Below the pieces are notes generated by a model that was not told the origin of the DNA, did no database searches, and saw only the letters and a program-made list of their open reading frames with translations. DNA of 25,086 nt from Candidatus Poribacteria bacterium (GTDB lineage Bacteria > Abyssobacteria > SURF-5), in the NCBI GenBank assembly GCA_016215705.1, contig JACRIR010000081.1:1-25086 (forward strand), given 5' to 3'. Within the stretch, counting starts at the first letter, position 1. Each line of letters opens with the position of its first letter. A program made the translations under genes and the position numbers. Below, in pieces: positions 13,931 to 23,251 of the stretch.

Positions 13931-14943
13931 CCGAAGGAACCGGAACAACCTGGACATGCTACGATGCCGCTACCATGACGGCGCGCGAGATATATGGCCG
14001 CGTGCTCGCTGAGATGGGCAAAACGAATCCGAGTATCGTGGGCCTGTCGGCCGACCTGGCCAAATCCACCTCCATCTCGTTTTTCGAGAAGGCGCATCCA
14101 ACTCGCTTTTTCAACGTTGGCATTGCCGAACAGAACCTGATGGGCATTGCGGCCGGAATGGCAAAGATGGGGCTCATCCCGTTTGCCAGCACGTTTGCGG
14201 TCTTCGCAAGCATGAGGGCGGCCGAGCAAGTGCGAACCGACATATGCTATCAGAATCTGCCGGTGAAGATCATTGCCACGCACGGGGGAATAAGCTTCGG
14301 AGCGGCAGGCACAACGCATCATTGCACGGAAGATATCGCCATCATGAGAAGCTTCGCCAATATGACGGTTATCATCCCCGCTGACGGAACGGAAACAGCC
14401 AATGCCGTGCGGGCCTGCGTGGATTTGCCAGGGCCGGTCTATATCCGCGTCGGGCGCGGTTTCGAACCGCCTTTCTACGAGAGTGCGGATTACGGCTTTC
14501 AAATCGGAAAAGCCAAAACGGTGCAGGACGGGAGCGACCTGGCCATCATCACGTGCGGCATAGGAGTTCTCCAATCCGTGGAGGCCGCCCGGACTCTAAA
14601 AGAGGCTGACGGCCTTTCGGTCAGAGTTATCAATATGCATACAATTAAACCGATCGACAGTGACGCGATCATGAAGGCGCTAACTGATACCCGCAGGATC
14701 ATTACGGTCGAAGAGCACAATACCCTCAGCGGCTTGGGAAGCGCCGTCGCCGATGTTATCGCCGAAAGCGGAAAGGGGTGCGCCTTCCGGAAACTCGGGC
14801 TTCCCGACGTCTACAGCGAGGTCGGATATCCCGAAGACCTCTATGCGCACTACAAGCTCGACGCGAACGGAATTATCGATACGATCCGCGAGGTCATGAA
14901 GATCGAATTCGAAGAAGACGAAGACTGGGAAGACGAGGTATGA
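13927..14943 (+). CDS. Transketolase, C-terminal (pyrimidine-binding) subunit
   Basis: 338 residues from ATG 13927, which overlaps the previous stop (ATGA) and follows GGAGTGAGCTC; the frame is open further back to 13834, but only within the preceding gene. It contains the catalytic Glu in FFNVGIAEQNLMGIAAG, which activates the thiamine ring, followed by GLIPFASTFAVFA and TTHHCTEDIAIMR, then the C-terminal domain with ITVEEHNTLSGLG. The acidic tail (EFEEDEDWEDEV) is unusual and may mediate subunit contacts. It pairs with the upstream subunit to form one active site at the interface. The next gene starts one base after the stop, so all three genes are one operon. Confidence 0.94.
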   Translation: MTEGTGTTWTCYDAATMTAREIYGRVLAEMGKTNPSIVGLSADLAKSTSISFFEKAHPTRFFNVGIAEQNLMGIAAGMAKMGLIPFASTFAVFASMRAAEQVRTDICYQNLPVKIIATHGGISFGAAGTTHHCTEDIAIMRSFANMTVIIPADGTETANAVRACVDLPGPVYIRVGRGFEPPFYESADYGFQIGKAKTVQDGSDLAIITCGIGVLQSVEAARTLKEADGLSVRVINMHTIKPIDSDAIMKALTDTRRIITVEEHNTLSGLGSAVADVIAESGKGCAFRKLGLPDVYSEVGYPEDLYAHYKLDANGIIDTIREVMKIEFEEDEDWEDEV

Positions 14944-14944
14944 C

Positions 14945-15739
14945 ATGGCGACATCCGAACAAGATATCATGACCGCAAGGCTCTTCTTCAGAGCGGCGTT
15001 CCCGGTAATGAAAGTTCCTCTGAATGACGACCCGAAGATAAAGAAACTCTTCGCCAACGAAAGAGGAAAGGTCCAGTTTTCCGCAAACAACGGGGCGGAG
15101 AAAATAGGCGCTTACCTGACCTTCGATAGCGGGGAGTTCACGGCTGCAGAAGGAATCTGCGAGAATCCCGAAATCACTCTTCATTTCTCTTCTGTGCCAA
15201 AGATGAACGTGATGTTGACCGGAGGGACCGCGCTTCCAAGGATCAGGGGCGGACTCCGACACATAAGGCTGCTCATCAAGGTTCTCCAACTCCTGATGAG
15301 CCTGAAGTTGATGATGCCTAACGTCAAGCCGAAAGACCCGCAGAAGCAGTATCTCAAGGTGAAGATGTCCCTCTACATGATCACAACGGCCTTGAGCGCA
15401 TTCAACAAGTTGGGCGACAAACGGATGAAAGACTGGACGAGCAAACAGCCCGACAGAATCTACCAGTTCACAGTCGAGCCCTACGACGAAGAAAAGGGCA
15501 TAGCCGCCTATCTCCGCGTAAAGGCAGGCAGGACAAAGGCCGGGCGCGGAGTCTACAAACGCCGTCGCCCCTTCGTCCATTTCCGATTCAACAAAGTGGA
15601 CGGCGCCCTGAAAGTGCTCTTAAAGGAAGTCGAATTCGTGGAAGCAGTGGCCAAGAAATGCGTGTCCATCGACGGCGCCCCGGAATATGCCTCCCAACTC
15701 AACGATTTCATGGCCGTGCTTCAAGGAATGATGACATAA
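14945..15739 (+). CDS. Hypothetical protein of the transketolase operon, possibly SCP2-like
   Basis: 264 residues starting one base after the transketolase stop. No signal peptide, membrane segment or catalytic motif is evident. Residues about 35-110 show an amphipathic strand pattern (VQFSANN, GAYLTFDSGEF) followed by ENPEITLHFSSVPKMNVMLTGG and PRIRGGLRH, which resembles the core of SCP2 sterol-carrier domains with their hydrophobic lipid tunnel. The middle is basic and hydrophobic (LLIKVLQLLMSLKLMM). The C-terminal part is lysine-rich, with RFNKVDGALKVLLKEVEFVEAV. Its tight coupling to transketolase suggests a linked but unknown role. The SCP2 suggestion is by eye and weak; the gene itself is convincing from spacing and codon structure. 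Confidence 0.7.
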   Translation: MATSEQDIMTARLFFRAAFPVMKVPLNDDPKIKKLFANERGKVQFSANNGAEKIGAYLTFDSGEFTAAEGICENPEITLHFSSVPKMNVMLTGGTALPRIRGGLRHIRLLIKVLQLLMSLKLMMPNVKPKDPQKQYLKVKMSLYMITTALSAFNKLGDKRMKDWTSKQPDRIYQFTVEPYDEEKGIAAYLRVKAGRTKAGRGVYKRRRPFVHFRFNKVDGALKVLLKEVEFVEAVAKKCVSIDGAPEYASQLNDFMAVLQGMMT

Positions 15740-15791
15740 AGGCAGTCATAAGTAACTGAAGCACCTGAAACGCGAGGTTTGTTATCAATGG

Positions 15792-15816
15792 GGGCACAGC
15801 ATGCTGTGCCCTTTTT
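15792..15816 (+). terminator. Rho-independent terminator of the transketolase operon
   Basis: GGGCACAG, loop CATG, CTGTGCCC, then TTTTT: an 8-bp GC-rich perfect stem followed by a T run, 52 bases after the last stop of the operon. Confidence 0.85.
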
Positions 15817-15937
15817 CTTGCGAATCATTGGACAGTTTCTTTTTCTCCCTCGAACCGCCTTCCGAGCGAGTGGACGATTTCTTGTTGAAACAGCGAAAGT
15901 TGGTAGTGTGTTTTCTTGACGCAAATGAGGCACAGAC

Positions 15938-18900
15938 ATGAGAATATTGGTAGCAAATAGAGGTGAAATCGCAGTGCGCATACTGCGTGCCGCCGCTGAA
16001 CTGAATTTGGGCGCCGTAGCGATATTCTCGGAAGATGACGCACATTCGCTCCACACACGCATGGCAGACGAAAATCATCCCCTGGTGGGAAGAGGTATTC
16101 ACGCCTATCTCGACATCGAACAAATCCTGGCCGCCGCCAAGGAGCATCGTTGTGACGCGATACACCCGGGCTACGGTTTCTTGAGCGAGAACGCAAAGTT
16201 CGCCCGGCGATGCGCGGAGGAAGGGCTCACATTTATCGGGCCGTCCGCAGAGACGCTTGAGTTATTGGGCGACAAAGCTAGAGCGCGCGAGCTTGCTCAA
16301 CGCTGCGGCGTGCCTGTTTTACCGGGAACGATGCGGCCGACCGGTCTTCAGGAGGCTCGCGCATTTTTCATCTCTCTCGGCGAGGGAACAGCCATCATGA
16401 TAAAGGCCGTGGCGGGCGGCGGCGGGCGCGGCATGCGACCCGTGTTCCATCTCTCCGAACTCGACGAGGCCTACGGTCTCTGTCAGTCAGAAGCTCGCGT
16501 CGCATTCGGGAATGGAGATGTTTACGTCGAGCGCCTGATTCCCCGGGCTCGTCACATCGAGGTTCAAGTGGTCGGTGACGGCTCCGGCGAAGTCACTCAT
16601 CTCTGGGAGCGGGAATGCACCCTGCAACGACGTAATCAAAAAGTTGTCGAAATTGCGCCAAGTCCCACCCTCTCTATGGAACTGCGTGAGCGACTCACGT
16701 ATGCAGCGGTTCGGGTGGCCAAAGAGGTGAAGTGCCTCAGCCTCGGAACCTTCGAATTCCTCATCGATGCGGATGCTGAAGATGACGCCGCAGCTTTCTT
16801 CTTTATCGAGGCCAATCCGCGTTTGCAGGTGGAACATACCGTCACTGAAGAGACAATCGGCATCGATCTTGTGAAAACGCAACTCGAGGTGGCTGCCGAC
16901 CATTCACTTGCAGAACTTGGCCTTCGGCAGACGGACATAGCCCCGCCGCGCGGTTATGCAATTCAGTTGCGCGTCAACGCGGAAGAAATGATTTCGGATG
17001 GTCAAATCCGACCGTCAGTCGGTATACTCGCCGCATTCGATACGCCTTCGGGACCAGGCGTTCGCGTTGATACGTTCGTATACCCGGGTTACGTGATAAA
17101 TCCGAATTTCGACTCACTATTGGCCAAGCTTATCTGCCACTCGCGATCATCAGACTATGCCGACGTCGTCAGAAAGGCATATCGTACATTGTGTGAGTTT
17201 CGGATTGAGGGCATCGTCACGAGCATTCCCTTTCTGCAAAACCTGCTGAAACATACCTATGTGGCCGCTAATCGGGTGACGACGCGCTTCATCGAGGACA
17301 ACATCGAAAGTCTCACTGCTGTTGGTGAGGCTGACCATCATCAGTTATATTTCCCCGCATCCGATGCTCGCGACCCGAGCGAGAAGATTTCAGTAAATGC
17401 CGGCGTCGGAAATGATCTCGGGCCGACGAATACCATACCTGTCATGGCGGCGCTGCGTGGAACAGTGGTCGAGATTAACACCGTTGAAGGCGGCCTCGTG
17501 CATGAAGGTCAAACGGTCGCGATTATCGAAGCCATGAAAATGCAGCAGGCGGTCAAGGCGGCTGTGACTGGCATCGTCCGGCTCGTTTCTGTGCGAGAAG
17601 GCGACACGGTTCCCGAGGGGCAACCGCTGATGTTCATAGAACCGACAAACCTCGATGCGCCTGAAGTTGAAGAGGAGAAAGCCGCCGATCTGGACGCGAT
17701 TCGACCTGACCTTGCAGAAGTAGTCGAGCGCCATGAGATTGGTCTTGACGAAGCGCGTCCCGACGCCGTGGCGCGGCGCCGAAAAACCAAACAACGTACC
17801 GCCCGTGAAAACGTTGCGGACCTTGTTGATCCCGGCAGCTTTATAGAATACGGCTCCCTGGCGGTCGCAGCGCAGCGGCGCCGCCGCTCAATGGATGACC
17901 TGCTCAAGATGAGCCCTGCCGACGGTCTTATCGCGGGATTTGGCTCCGTTAACGGCCATCTGTTCGACGAATCCCGCTCGCGCTGCATGGTGATGGCCTA
18001 CGATTATACGGTCCTGGCAGGAACACAAGGCATGATGAATCACAAGAAAAAAGACCGTATGCTTCGACTTGCCGAGCAATGGCGACTGCCGGTTGTGCTG
18101 TTCGCCGAAGGCGGTGGCGGACGCCCGGGTGACGTGGACGTTCTCGAGGTGTCCGTTGCCGGACTCGACATAATGACCTTCAAACAATACGCGAAATTGA
18201 GCGGACTCGTCCCGCTCGTCGGCATCGTCTCGGGCCGCTGTTTTGCCGGCAACGCTGCGTTGCTGGGCTGCAGCGACGTGATTATCGCGACAAGAAACTC
18301 CAACATCGGTATGGGTGGCCCTGCAATGATCGAGGGTGGCGGACTTGGCGTCTGCAAGCCGGAAGATATCGGTCCGATTCACGTGCAGGCGCCAAACGGC
18401 GTGGTCGACATTGTCGTGGAGAATGAGACTGAGGCTGTGCGAACAGCCAAACAATACCTGTCCTATTTTCAAGGCCCCATCACGAACTGGGAATGCGCCG
18501 ACCAGCGTTTGTTGCGTCGAAGCATTCCTGAGAATCGCATGCGGGTTTATAGCGTCCGTTCGGTCATCGAAACGCTGGCCGACACAGGAACCGTCCTGGA
18601 ACTGCGACGAGAATTTGGAATCGGGATTGTTACTGCGCTGATCAGGATCGAGGGGCGACCATTCGGTCTGATTGCGAACAATCCGATGCACCTTGGCGGC
18701 GCAATTGATTCAAACGCGGCGGACAAAGCAGCCCGCTTCATTCAACTCTGCGATGCCTTCGACATTCCCATTCTCACTCTGTGTGATACACCCGGTTTCA
18801 TGGTTGGGCCCGACTCCGAGAAGACCGCCCAGGTTCGTCATTTCTCCCGCATGTTCGTGACTGGCGCGGGAGCCAGTGTTCCATTCTTCGCCGTAGTGTT

Positions 18901-19261
18901 ACGCAAAGGGTACGGGCTTGGCGCCCAGGCAATGGTCGGCGGCAGCTTTCATAACCCGGCTTTCATTGTATCGTGGCCGACAGGTGAATTCGGAGGCATG
19001 GGGCTTGAAGGCGCAGTGCGGCTCGGCTTCAGAAAGGAACTCGAAGCGGTCGAGGACCCCAAAGAGCGTCAAGCTTTGTTCGAGTCGATGGTCGCCATGG
19101 CCTACGAACATGGAAAAGCGATTAACATGGCCTCGATGCAGGAGATCGACGACGTGATCGATCCAGTGGAAACGCGGAACTGGATAATGCGCGGCCTGCG
19201 CTCTCTGCCGCCGCCCGAGCGACGCGCCTGCAAGAAGCGCCCGTTCATCGACACATGGTGA
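15938..19261 (+). CDS. Single-chain biotin-dependent acyl-CoA carboxylase
   Basis: 1107 residues, ribosome site TGAGG, combining all three carboxylase parts. Biotin carboxylase (about 1-450) starts MRILVANRGEIAVRI and has the ATP-grasp glycine loop KAVAGGGGRGM and EANPRLQVEHTVTE. The biotin carrier (about 490-565) has EAMKMQQ with biotinyl Lys534. The carboxyltransferase (about 600-1107) has GCSDVIIATRNSNIGMGGP, LCDTPGFMVGP and the C-terminal crotonase-like half. This order matches the one-chain long-chain acyl-CoA carboxylases known as homohexamers in mycobacteria. It carboxylates an acyl-CoA using ATP and bicarbonate; whether acetyl-, propionyl- or longer CoA is used cannot be read from sequence. 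A terminator separates it from the transketolase genes, so it is probably transcribed on its own. Confidence 0.93.
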   Translation: MRILVANRGEIAVRILRAAAELNLGAVAIFSEDDAHSLHTRMADENHPLVGRGIHAYLDIEQILAAAKEHRCDAIHPGYGFLSENAKFARRCAEEGLTFIGPSAETLELLGDKARARELAQRCGVPVLPGTMRPTGLQEARAFFISLGEGTAIMIKAVAGGGGRGMRPVFHLSELDEAYGLCQSEARVAFGNGDVYVERLIPRARHIEVQVVGDGSGEVTHLWERECTLQRRNQKVVEIAPSPTLSMELRERLTYAAVRVAKEVKCLSLGTFEFLIDADAEDDAAAFFFIEANPRLQVEHTVTEETIGIDLVKTQLEVAADHSLAELGLRQTDIAPPRGYAIQLRVNAEEMISDGQIRPSVGILAAFDTPSGPGVRVDTFVYPGYVINPNFDSLLAKLICHSRSSDYADVVRKAYRTLCEFRIEGIVTSIPFLQNLLKHTYVAANRVTTRFIEDNIESLTAVGEADHHQLYFPASDARDPSEKISVNAGVGNDLGPTNTIPVMAALRGTVVEINTVEGGLVHEGQTVAIIEAMKMQQAVKAAVTGIVRLVSVREGDTVPEGQPLMFIEPTNLDAPEVEEEKAADLDAIRPDLAEVVERHEIGLDEARPDAVARRRKTKQRTARENVADLVDPGSFIEYGSLAVAAQRRRRSMDDLLKMSPADGLIAGFGSVNGHLFDESRSRCMVMAYDYTVLAGTQGMMNHKKKDRMLRLAEQWRLPVVLFAEGGGGRPGDVDVLEVSVAGLDIMTFKQYAKLSGLVPLVGIVSGRCFAGNAALLGCSDVIIATRNSNIGMGGPAMIEGGGLGVCKPEDIGPIHVQAPNGVVDIVVENETEAVRTAKQYLSYFQGPITNWECADQRLLRRSIPENRMRVYSVRSVIETLADTGTVLELRREFGIGIVTALIRIEGRPFGLIANNPMHLGGAIDSNAADKAARFIQLCDAFDIPILTLCDTPGFMVGPDSEKTAQVRHFSRMFVTGAGASVPFFAVVLRKGYGLGAQAMVGGSFHNPAFIVSWPTGEFGGMGLEGAVRLGFRKELEAVEDPKERQALFESMVAMAYEHGKAINMASMQEIDDVIDPVETRNWIMRGLRSLPPPERRACKKRPFIDTW

Positions 19262-19297
19262 CACAATGGAATCCGTCAACCGCAGATGATACCTCCC

Positions 19298-19315
19298 GCA
19301 CCCTATATAGGGTGC
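19298..19315. promoter_or_regulatory. 18-bp palindrome after the carboxylase gene
   Basis: GCACCCTATATAGGGTGC is a perfect palindrome 37 bases after the stop. It could act as a weak terminator, although no T run follows, or as a protein-binding site for the next gene. Confidence 0.4.
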
Positions 19316-19357
19316 TTAACCACCGGGCCAACTGCTTCGCTCCGTTCTCACTCGATC

Positions 19358-19386
19358 TTGATATTCACATAATCAATTGATATACA
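19358..19386 (+). promoter_or_regulatory. Candidate promoter of the receiver-like gene
   Basis: TTGATA (19358-19363) and TATACA (19381-19386) are separated by 17 bases, about 110 bases before the next start. Confidence 0.45.
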
Positions 19387-19497
19387 GATACTTACGCCAT
19401 TTGCTCAAGGCGCCACCTGAAACCTGGCGAGGTGGTACACTTCTTGCCTTAACCTTCGCGAGACATACCAGTCAGTATCGGAATCTTTGGGGGGATC

Positions 19498-19920
19498 ATG
19501 GCAAGTCACGGCAGCGTACTACTTGTTTCATCCAATCCGGAACTGCATCAGGTGTTGGAAATCATCGCATCCACCTATAACCTAAAGTTCCTCGGCGCTG
19601 ACGCCGCTGGCGCCGGTGTGGACCTTTTCAAGTCAAAGACTCCCGAATGCGTGATTTTCGACCTTGAGACTTTGCGCGATAATCGGCAGAGGACATTGCT
19701 CAAGAAGAGACTCGGCGAGAGCGAGATTCCTGTGCTCTATCTCAACGATAATGGCAATGGCCACCAAGGTGGTCAGCAGAAATCGCTGAAGCTGGAGCCC
19801 ATCGTAAAATTTGTGGTCGACTGCCGAAACAGCATGGAGAAAGCCTCGGGCCGGGGTCTTATGACGCGGCTGCTCACACTTTGCAGATTGCGACGAGCCG
19901 AATGTTCCGTTGTCGAATAA
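19498..19920 (+). CDS. Degenerate receiver-like (CheY fold) protein
   Basis: 140 residues, with GGGGGAT just before the ATG. The first 85 residues follow the response-regulator receiver pattern: SVLLVSSNPELHQVLEIIAS (strand 1 and helix 1), CVIFDLETL (strand 3 with Asp at the phosphorylation position) and IPVLYLNDN (strand 4). The acidic pair after strand 1 is Ser-Ser instead of Asp-Asp, and the strand 5 Lys is not clear, so metal binding and phosphorylation are doubtful. The tail is basic (RLLTLCRLRRAE) with no DNA-binding domain recognised. No sensor kinase is nearby. It may be a pseudo-receiver acting by protein contact; the fold call is by pattern only. Confidence 0.6.
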   Translation: MASHGSVLLVSSNPELHQVLEIIASTYNLKFLGADAAGAGVDLFKSKTPECVIFDLETLRDNRQRTLLKKRLGESEIPVLYLNDNGNGHQGGQQKSLKLEPIVKFVVDCRNSMEKASGRGLMTRLLTLCRLRRAECSVVE

Positions 19921-19981
19921 ACTTGATGGGCAAATATCTTCGGGCAAATAGGGCGGGCAACCAACCAGTGACGGTTGATTG

Positions 19982-20638
19982 TTAGCGGAATCGTGAAGCA
20001 ACGCGCATTTTGGCAAAGCGCCGAAGTATGTCTTCGACGTCCCTGTCTTCAACCTGGTCAAACATCGTGTAAAACTGGCCGACTGCCATGAAGTCGAACG
20101 GCCTGTAAAGACAAACTACCTCATCAACCATGCCCTCGAGTTCCATGACCGAGTCGGGCGGGCCGACAGGAAGGGCAACTGCCACACTCTTCGGTCTGGC
20201 GGCCCTCACGCTTTGAATAGCGACTCGCATCGTCGCGCCCGTAGCAATACCGTCATCGGTGATAATCACCCTCCGACTTTCTAACGGTATCTTCGGATAG
20301 ATGCGGCGATAACACTCTGCCCTCGTTCGGATCACGGCCAGTTGCTGACGCCTCTCTTCCTCGATCGTTTCCTTGCCGACTCGCAGAACGCTCACAACCG
20401 ACTCGTTGAGATAGATATCCCCATTCTCATCGATTGAGCCCATGGCAAGCTCGGGATTCCCGGGACTTCGAAGCTTGCGGGTAAGAATCACATCCAGATC
20501 GCCGTCGAGTTCACGGGCAAGAATAGCGGCAACTACAACGCCGCCGCGAGGAACGCCGAGAACCAACGGGGACTTACCTTTGTATTTCTCAAGATGGGCC
20601 GCCAACTGCCGGGCCGCATCGGTTCTATCACGAAACAT
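19982..20638 (-). CDS. Phosphoribosyltransferase family protein
   Basis: 218 residues on the minus strand. The start at 20638 (MFRDRTDAARQLA) is chosen because homologs begin this way and GGGAG lies 11 bases upstream; an ATG at 20656 would add six residues. The PRPP-binding loop is VIITDDGIATGATM and the phosphate contact loop follows VLGVPRGGVVVAA. Proteins with this arrangement (FRDR start, LGVPRGG, a long middle with LDVILTRKL) form a distinct group of stand-alone phosphoribosyltransferases of unsettled substrate. Enzymes of this fold move ribose phosphate between PRPP and a base, or bind PRPP as a sensor. There is no purine or pyrimidine gene next to it, so its pathway is unknown. Confidence 0.88.
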   Translation of the reverse strand: MFRDRTDAARQLAAHLEKYKGKSPLVLGVPRGGVVVAAILARELDGDLDVILTRKLRSPGNPELAMGSIDENGDIYLNESVVSVLRVGKETIEEERRQQLAVIRTRAECYRRIYPKIPLESRRVIITDDGIATGATMRVAIQSVRAARPKSVAVALPVGPPDSVMELEGMVDEVVCLYRPFDFMAVGQFYTMFDQVEDRDVEDILRRFAKMRVASRFR

Positions 20639-20740
20639 GTCTGCAACCGCTCCCATTAATCAAGCTAGATATGAATGTTCTCTCCCTAGAATTATGCTCA
20701 TTTTTGCCCGAAACAAGCTATCTTCTTCTCGCCCAATCTT

Positions 20741-23104
20741 TCAGAGAGAGGAAACTGTCCGGCTGATAATCTCGTCTTGAGCTCGCTTGCTCAGGTTCGT
20801 GAAAAGAACACTGTAACCGGCTATGCGGACGACGAGGTCCCGGTATTTCTCCGGATTCGCCTGGGCATCGAGAAGCGTCTCCGTGTCCACCATATTGAAT
20901 TGCAGTTGCATGCCCCCAAGCGCGAAATAGGTCTTGATGAACGAGCACAATTTGGCGGGTTCCACGGAACGAGGATGGAATCTTAGAATCAATGTGTTGC
21001 CATTGGCGCTTTCAATCTGGCCGAGCTTGGCGGCGGACCTGGCTATTGCAGTCGGCCCGTTCAAAGCGGCGCCGGTTTGAGGCGTGATTCCATTTGCAAG
21101 AATCTCACTCATCCTGCGGCCGTCGGGCGTCGCCCCCGTGAATGCGCCCATGGCTATATGAAAGGCGACCGAGAATATTCCCATCAGAAACTGGCCGCCA
21201 CGGTAGGTTTTGTATTCGGCAAGCTCATCGGCAAAGTGTTTGACGAGATCGCGCGCGATCCCGTCAACCTCGTCGCTGTCGTTCCCGTACTTCGGAGCAC
21301 GTTTGAGAAGCATTTGACGCATAGGCTCGTAACCGCAAAAATCGCTGGCCATGGCTGCGGCAAGCTCACGGCTCGATACTTTAGATTCGTCAAAGACAAG
21401 TTTCTTTAACGCCGCCAGGGAATCCGCGACATTGGCGAGCCCCATGAACTGAACTCCCGTGGAGTTATACTTCGCGCCGCCGGCGGTCAAATCGCATCCC
21501 TTTTCAAAACACCCGTCTACCAGAGAGGAAGCAAAGGGCGCAGGTACAAGCTCTGCAATGGCCTTGTCCAGACACGTCATTGCTGCAGCCATTTTGCGAA
21601 CAAAATAGCTGACCTGTTTTTTGTATGCAGTCACGACCTCGGCATATGAGGAATAGTCCTGCAGGCTGCCGCACGATATGCCGTTTGGAAGCCCGAAAAC
21701 GGAGCACACGCCATTGTTGAGCGCAAACTCGAGGCATTTGGCCGCATTGAATTGAACGGCAAAAGTCGAGCCGAAAGTCTTGCCGTGAGAGTTGGGCTCA
21801 ACACAGCCGACGGCGCTATAATCGCGCGCATCCTCGAGTGAGCACCCTTTTCCCACAAGCGCAGGAATGATCGCGTCGTCATTGAAAAAATGAATAAGGA
21901 CACCTTCGCGGCTAAGCTCGCAAGCGCGCAGTAAAATGTCCTCCGGAGTGTTCGGGTTTATGCGGATTCCGAAATTGGGCTGGACGGTGCGCAAATCGGC
22001 ATAGGCTTCGATTATGAGGCGTGTCAATTCGTTCGAGTCATCCAGACCGTCGGATTTCACGCCGCCCACAATGACATTCTGCGTCGTCTTGCCTTCCGGC
22101 CCTTCGCCTCCCGGCAGGTATGCCTCCTCGAGCACGTTCCAAATCTCGCCCATCTTCAAGAACAGGCATTCAACGAGAATTCGCGCTTGCTCGGCATTGA
22201 TGGTCCCGCTTTCTTTATCGCGGACATAGAACGGATGCAGTATCTTGTCGATTCGTCCGACCGAGATTGAATTGCCCCCGCTCTCTATCTGGGCGATCAG
22301 TTGTATCAAATATAAGGATTGCACGGCCTCGTGGAAGGTGCGGGCAGGTTTGGCAGGCGCTCTTTCGCACGCAGCCGCTATCTCCCGGAGCTCGCGTCGG
22401 CGAACAGGATCGATCTCCTGCTCCGCCAGTCTTCGCGCCTCTGCTGCGTAACGGCCCGCAAACGCAATCGCCCCCTCACAAGCTATACGCGCTGCACGAA
22501 AGAACAGCGCTTTCTCGGAATCGCTCTCGGCGCGAGCCTCCTCTTCCCTCGCGCCCGCCATGACTGCCTCGAGTCCGCGTTCAAGAACCTGCGTGGTGTT
22601 CATTGTGAAGTGCCCGATTCCGTATGTGATCTCCATCATCATGGTGAAGACCATCTTGTTCATTTCGGCCTTGAGGTCGTCCGGCATGAGAGCATTCATG
22701 CGGTCCTCGACGCTTTTTCCACGCCAGTAGGGCAGGATTTCGTCCCGGAGCTCGCGCCTGTCATCAGCGGAAATTGAGACCCTCTGAAACTCGCGATTGT
22801 CGAGGCCGTCGATGTTTTCCTCGATCCATGCGCTCTTGTTTTCAGGATAGAGAGGGGCCCCTTTCAGCTTGCTTGTCCGGCAACCGACAATAAGCTCGCC
22901 TTCGCGGATAATAATGGGAATGTTCAGCAGAACGTGCTTGAGCGCTTTCGCAAAACGAATTACCTGGGGTTCGCCTTCCGTCTTCTTAAAAGATTCCGTC
23001 AAATACCGCACGCGCTCGATACAAATCTCATGAGGCGCATAGAGAAGCCTTTGCCGCAGTGTCTCGATTCGTGAATTCTTGGAAGCCATATCTTGCTTTC
23101 CCAT
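20741..23104 (-). CDS. Glycyl radical enzyme (PFL/diol dehydratase superfamily)
   Basis: 787 residues on the minus strand, with CAGGAG six bases before the ATG. The radical glycine is Gly763 in RIAGYSVLF. The active-site thiyl cysteine is Cys434, with the general base Glu436, in SAVGCVEPNSHG. The GCVE arrangement is shared by eliminating and decarboxylating members (glycerol and propanediol dehydratase, choline TMA-lyase, 4-hydroxyphenylacetate decarboxylase) and differs from the Cys-Cys of pyruvate formate-lyase, so PFL activity is unlikely. The substrate cannot be named. The enzyme needs a radical SAM activase, usually adjacent; none is present in the 20.7-25.1 kb part or anywhere else in this window. 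No microcompartment shell genes or N-terminal targeting extension are seen. The enzyme is oxygen-sensitive, supporting an anaerobic host. Confidence 0.93.
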   Translation of the reverse strand: MGKQDMASKNSRIETLRQRLLYAPHEICIERVRYLTESFKKTEGEPQVIRFAKALKHVLLNIPIIIREGELIVGCRTSKLKGAPLYPENKSAWIEENIDGLDNREFQRVSISADDRRELRDEILPYWRGKSVEDRMNALMPDDLKAEMNKMVFTMMMEITYGIGHFTMNTTQVLERGLEAVMAGAREEEARAESDSEKALFFRAARIACEGAIAFAGRYAAEARRLAEQEIDPVRRRELREIAAACERAPAKPARTFHEAVQSLYLIQLIAQIESGGNSISVGRIDKILHPFYVRDKESGTINAEQARILVECLFLKMGEIWNVLEEAYLPGGEGPEGKTTQNVIVGGVKSDGLDDSNELTRLIIEAYADLRTVQPNFGIRINPNTPEDILLRACELSREGVLIHFFNDDAIIPALVGKGCSLEDARDYSAVGCVEPNSHGKTFGSTFAVQFNAAKCLEFALNNGVCSVFGLPNGISCGSLQDYSSYAEVVTAYKKQVSYFVRKMAAAMTCLDKAIAELVPAPFASSLVDGCFEKGCDLTAGGAKYNSTGVQFMGLANVADSLAALKKLVFDESKVSSRELAAAMASDFCGYEPMRQMLLKRAPKYGNDSDEVDGIARDLVKHFADELAEYKTYRGGQFLMGIFSVAFHIAMGAFTGATPDGRRMSEILANGITPQTGAALNGPTAIARSAAKLGQIESANGNTLILRFHPRSVEPAKLCSFIKTYFALGGMQLQFNMVDTETLLDAQANPEKYRDLVVRIAGYSVLFTNLSKRAQDEIISRTVSSL

Positions 23105-23214
23105 TCTGCTCCTGGTTCCAAATATAATAGGGTGGTTGTGGATGACTTTTCTGAATCAATCATATCTATCATCTGTGGCGCGTGTCAAGACGTGCCCTAA
23201 CTTCATAATACGGC

Positions 23215-23244
23215 TGGACTTTAGGAAACCCCATATTGTATAAT
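23215..23244 (+). promoter_or_regulatory. Candidate promoter of the REC-PAS-GGDEF gene
   Basis: TATAAT at 23239-23244 with TGGACT 18 bases upstream. Transcription would start near 23251, which excludes the ATG at 23243 and favours 23252 (nearly leaderless) or 23276. Confidence 0.4.
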
Positions 23245-23251
23245 GACGCCG

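Noticed and set aside
15740-15937. Promoter before the carboxylase gene
   Set aside because: TTGAAA (15885) and TTGACG occur, but no -10 box at an acceptable distance was found.
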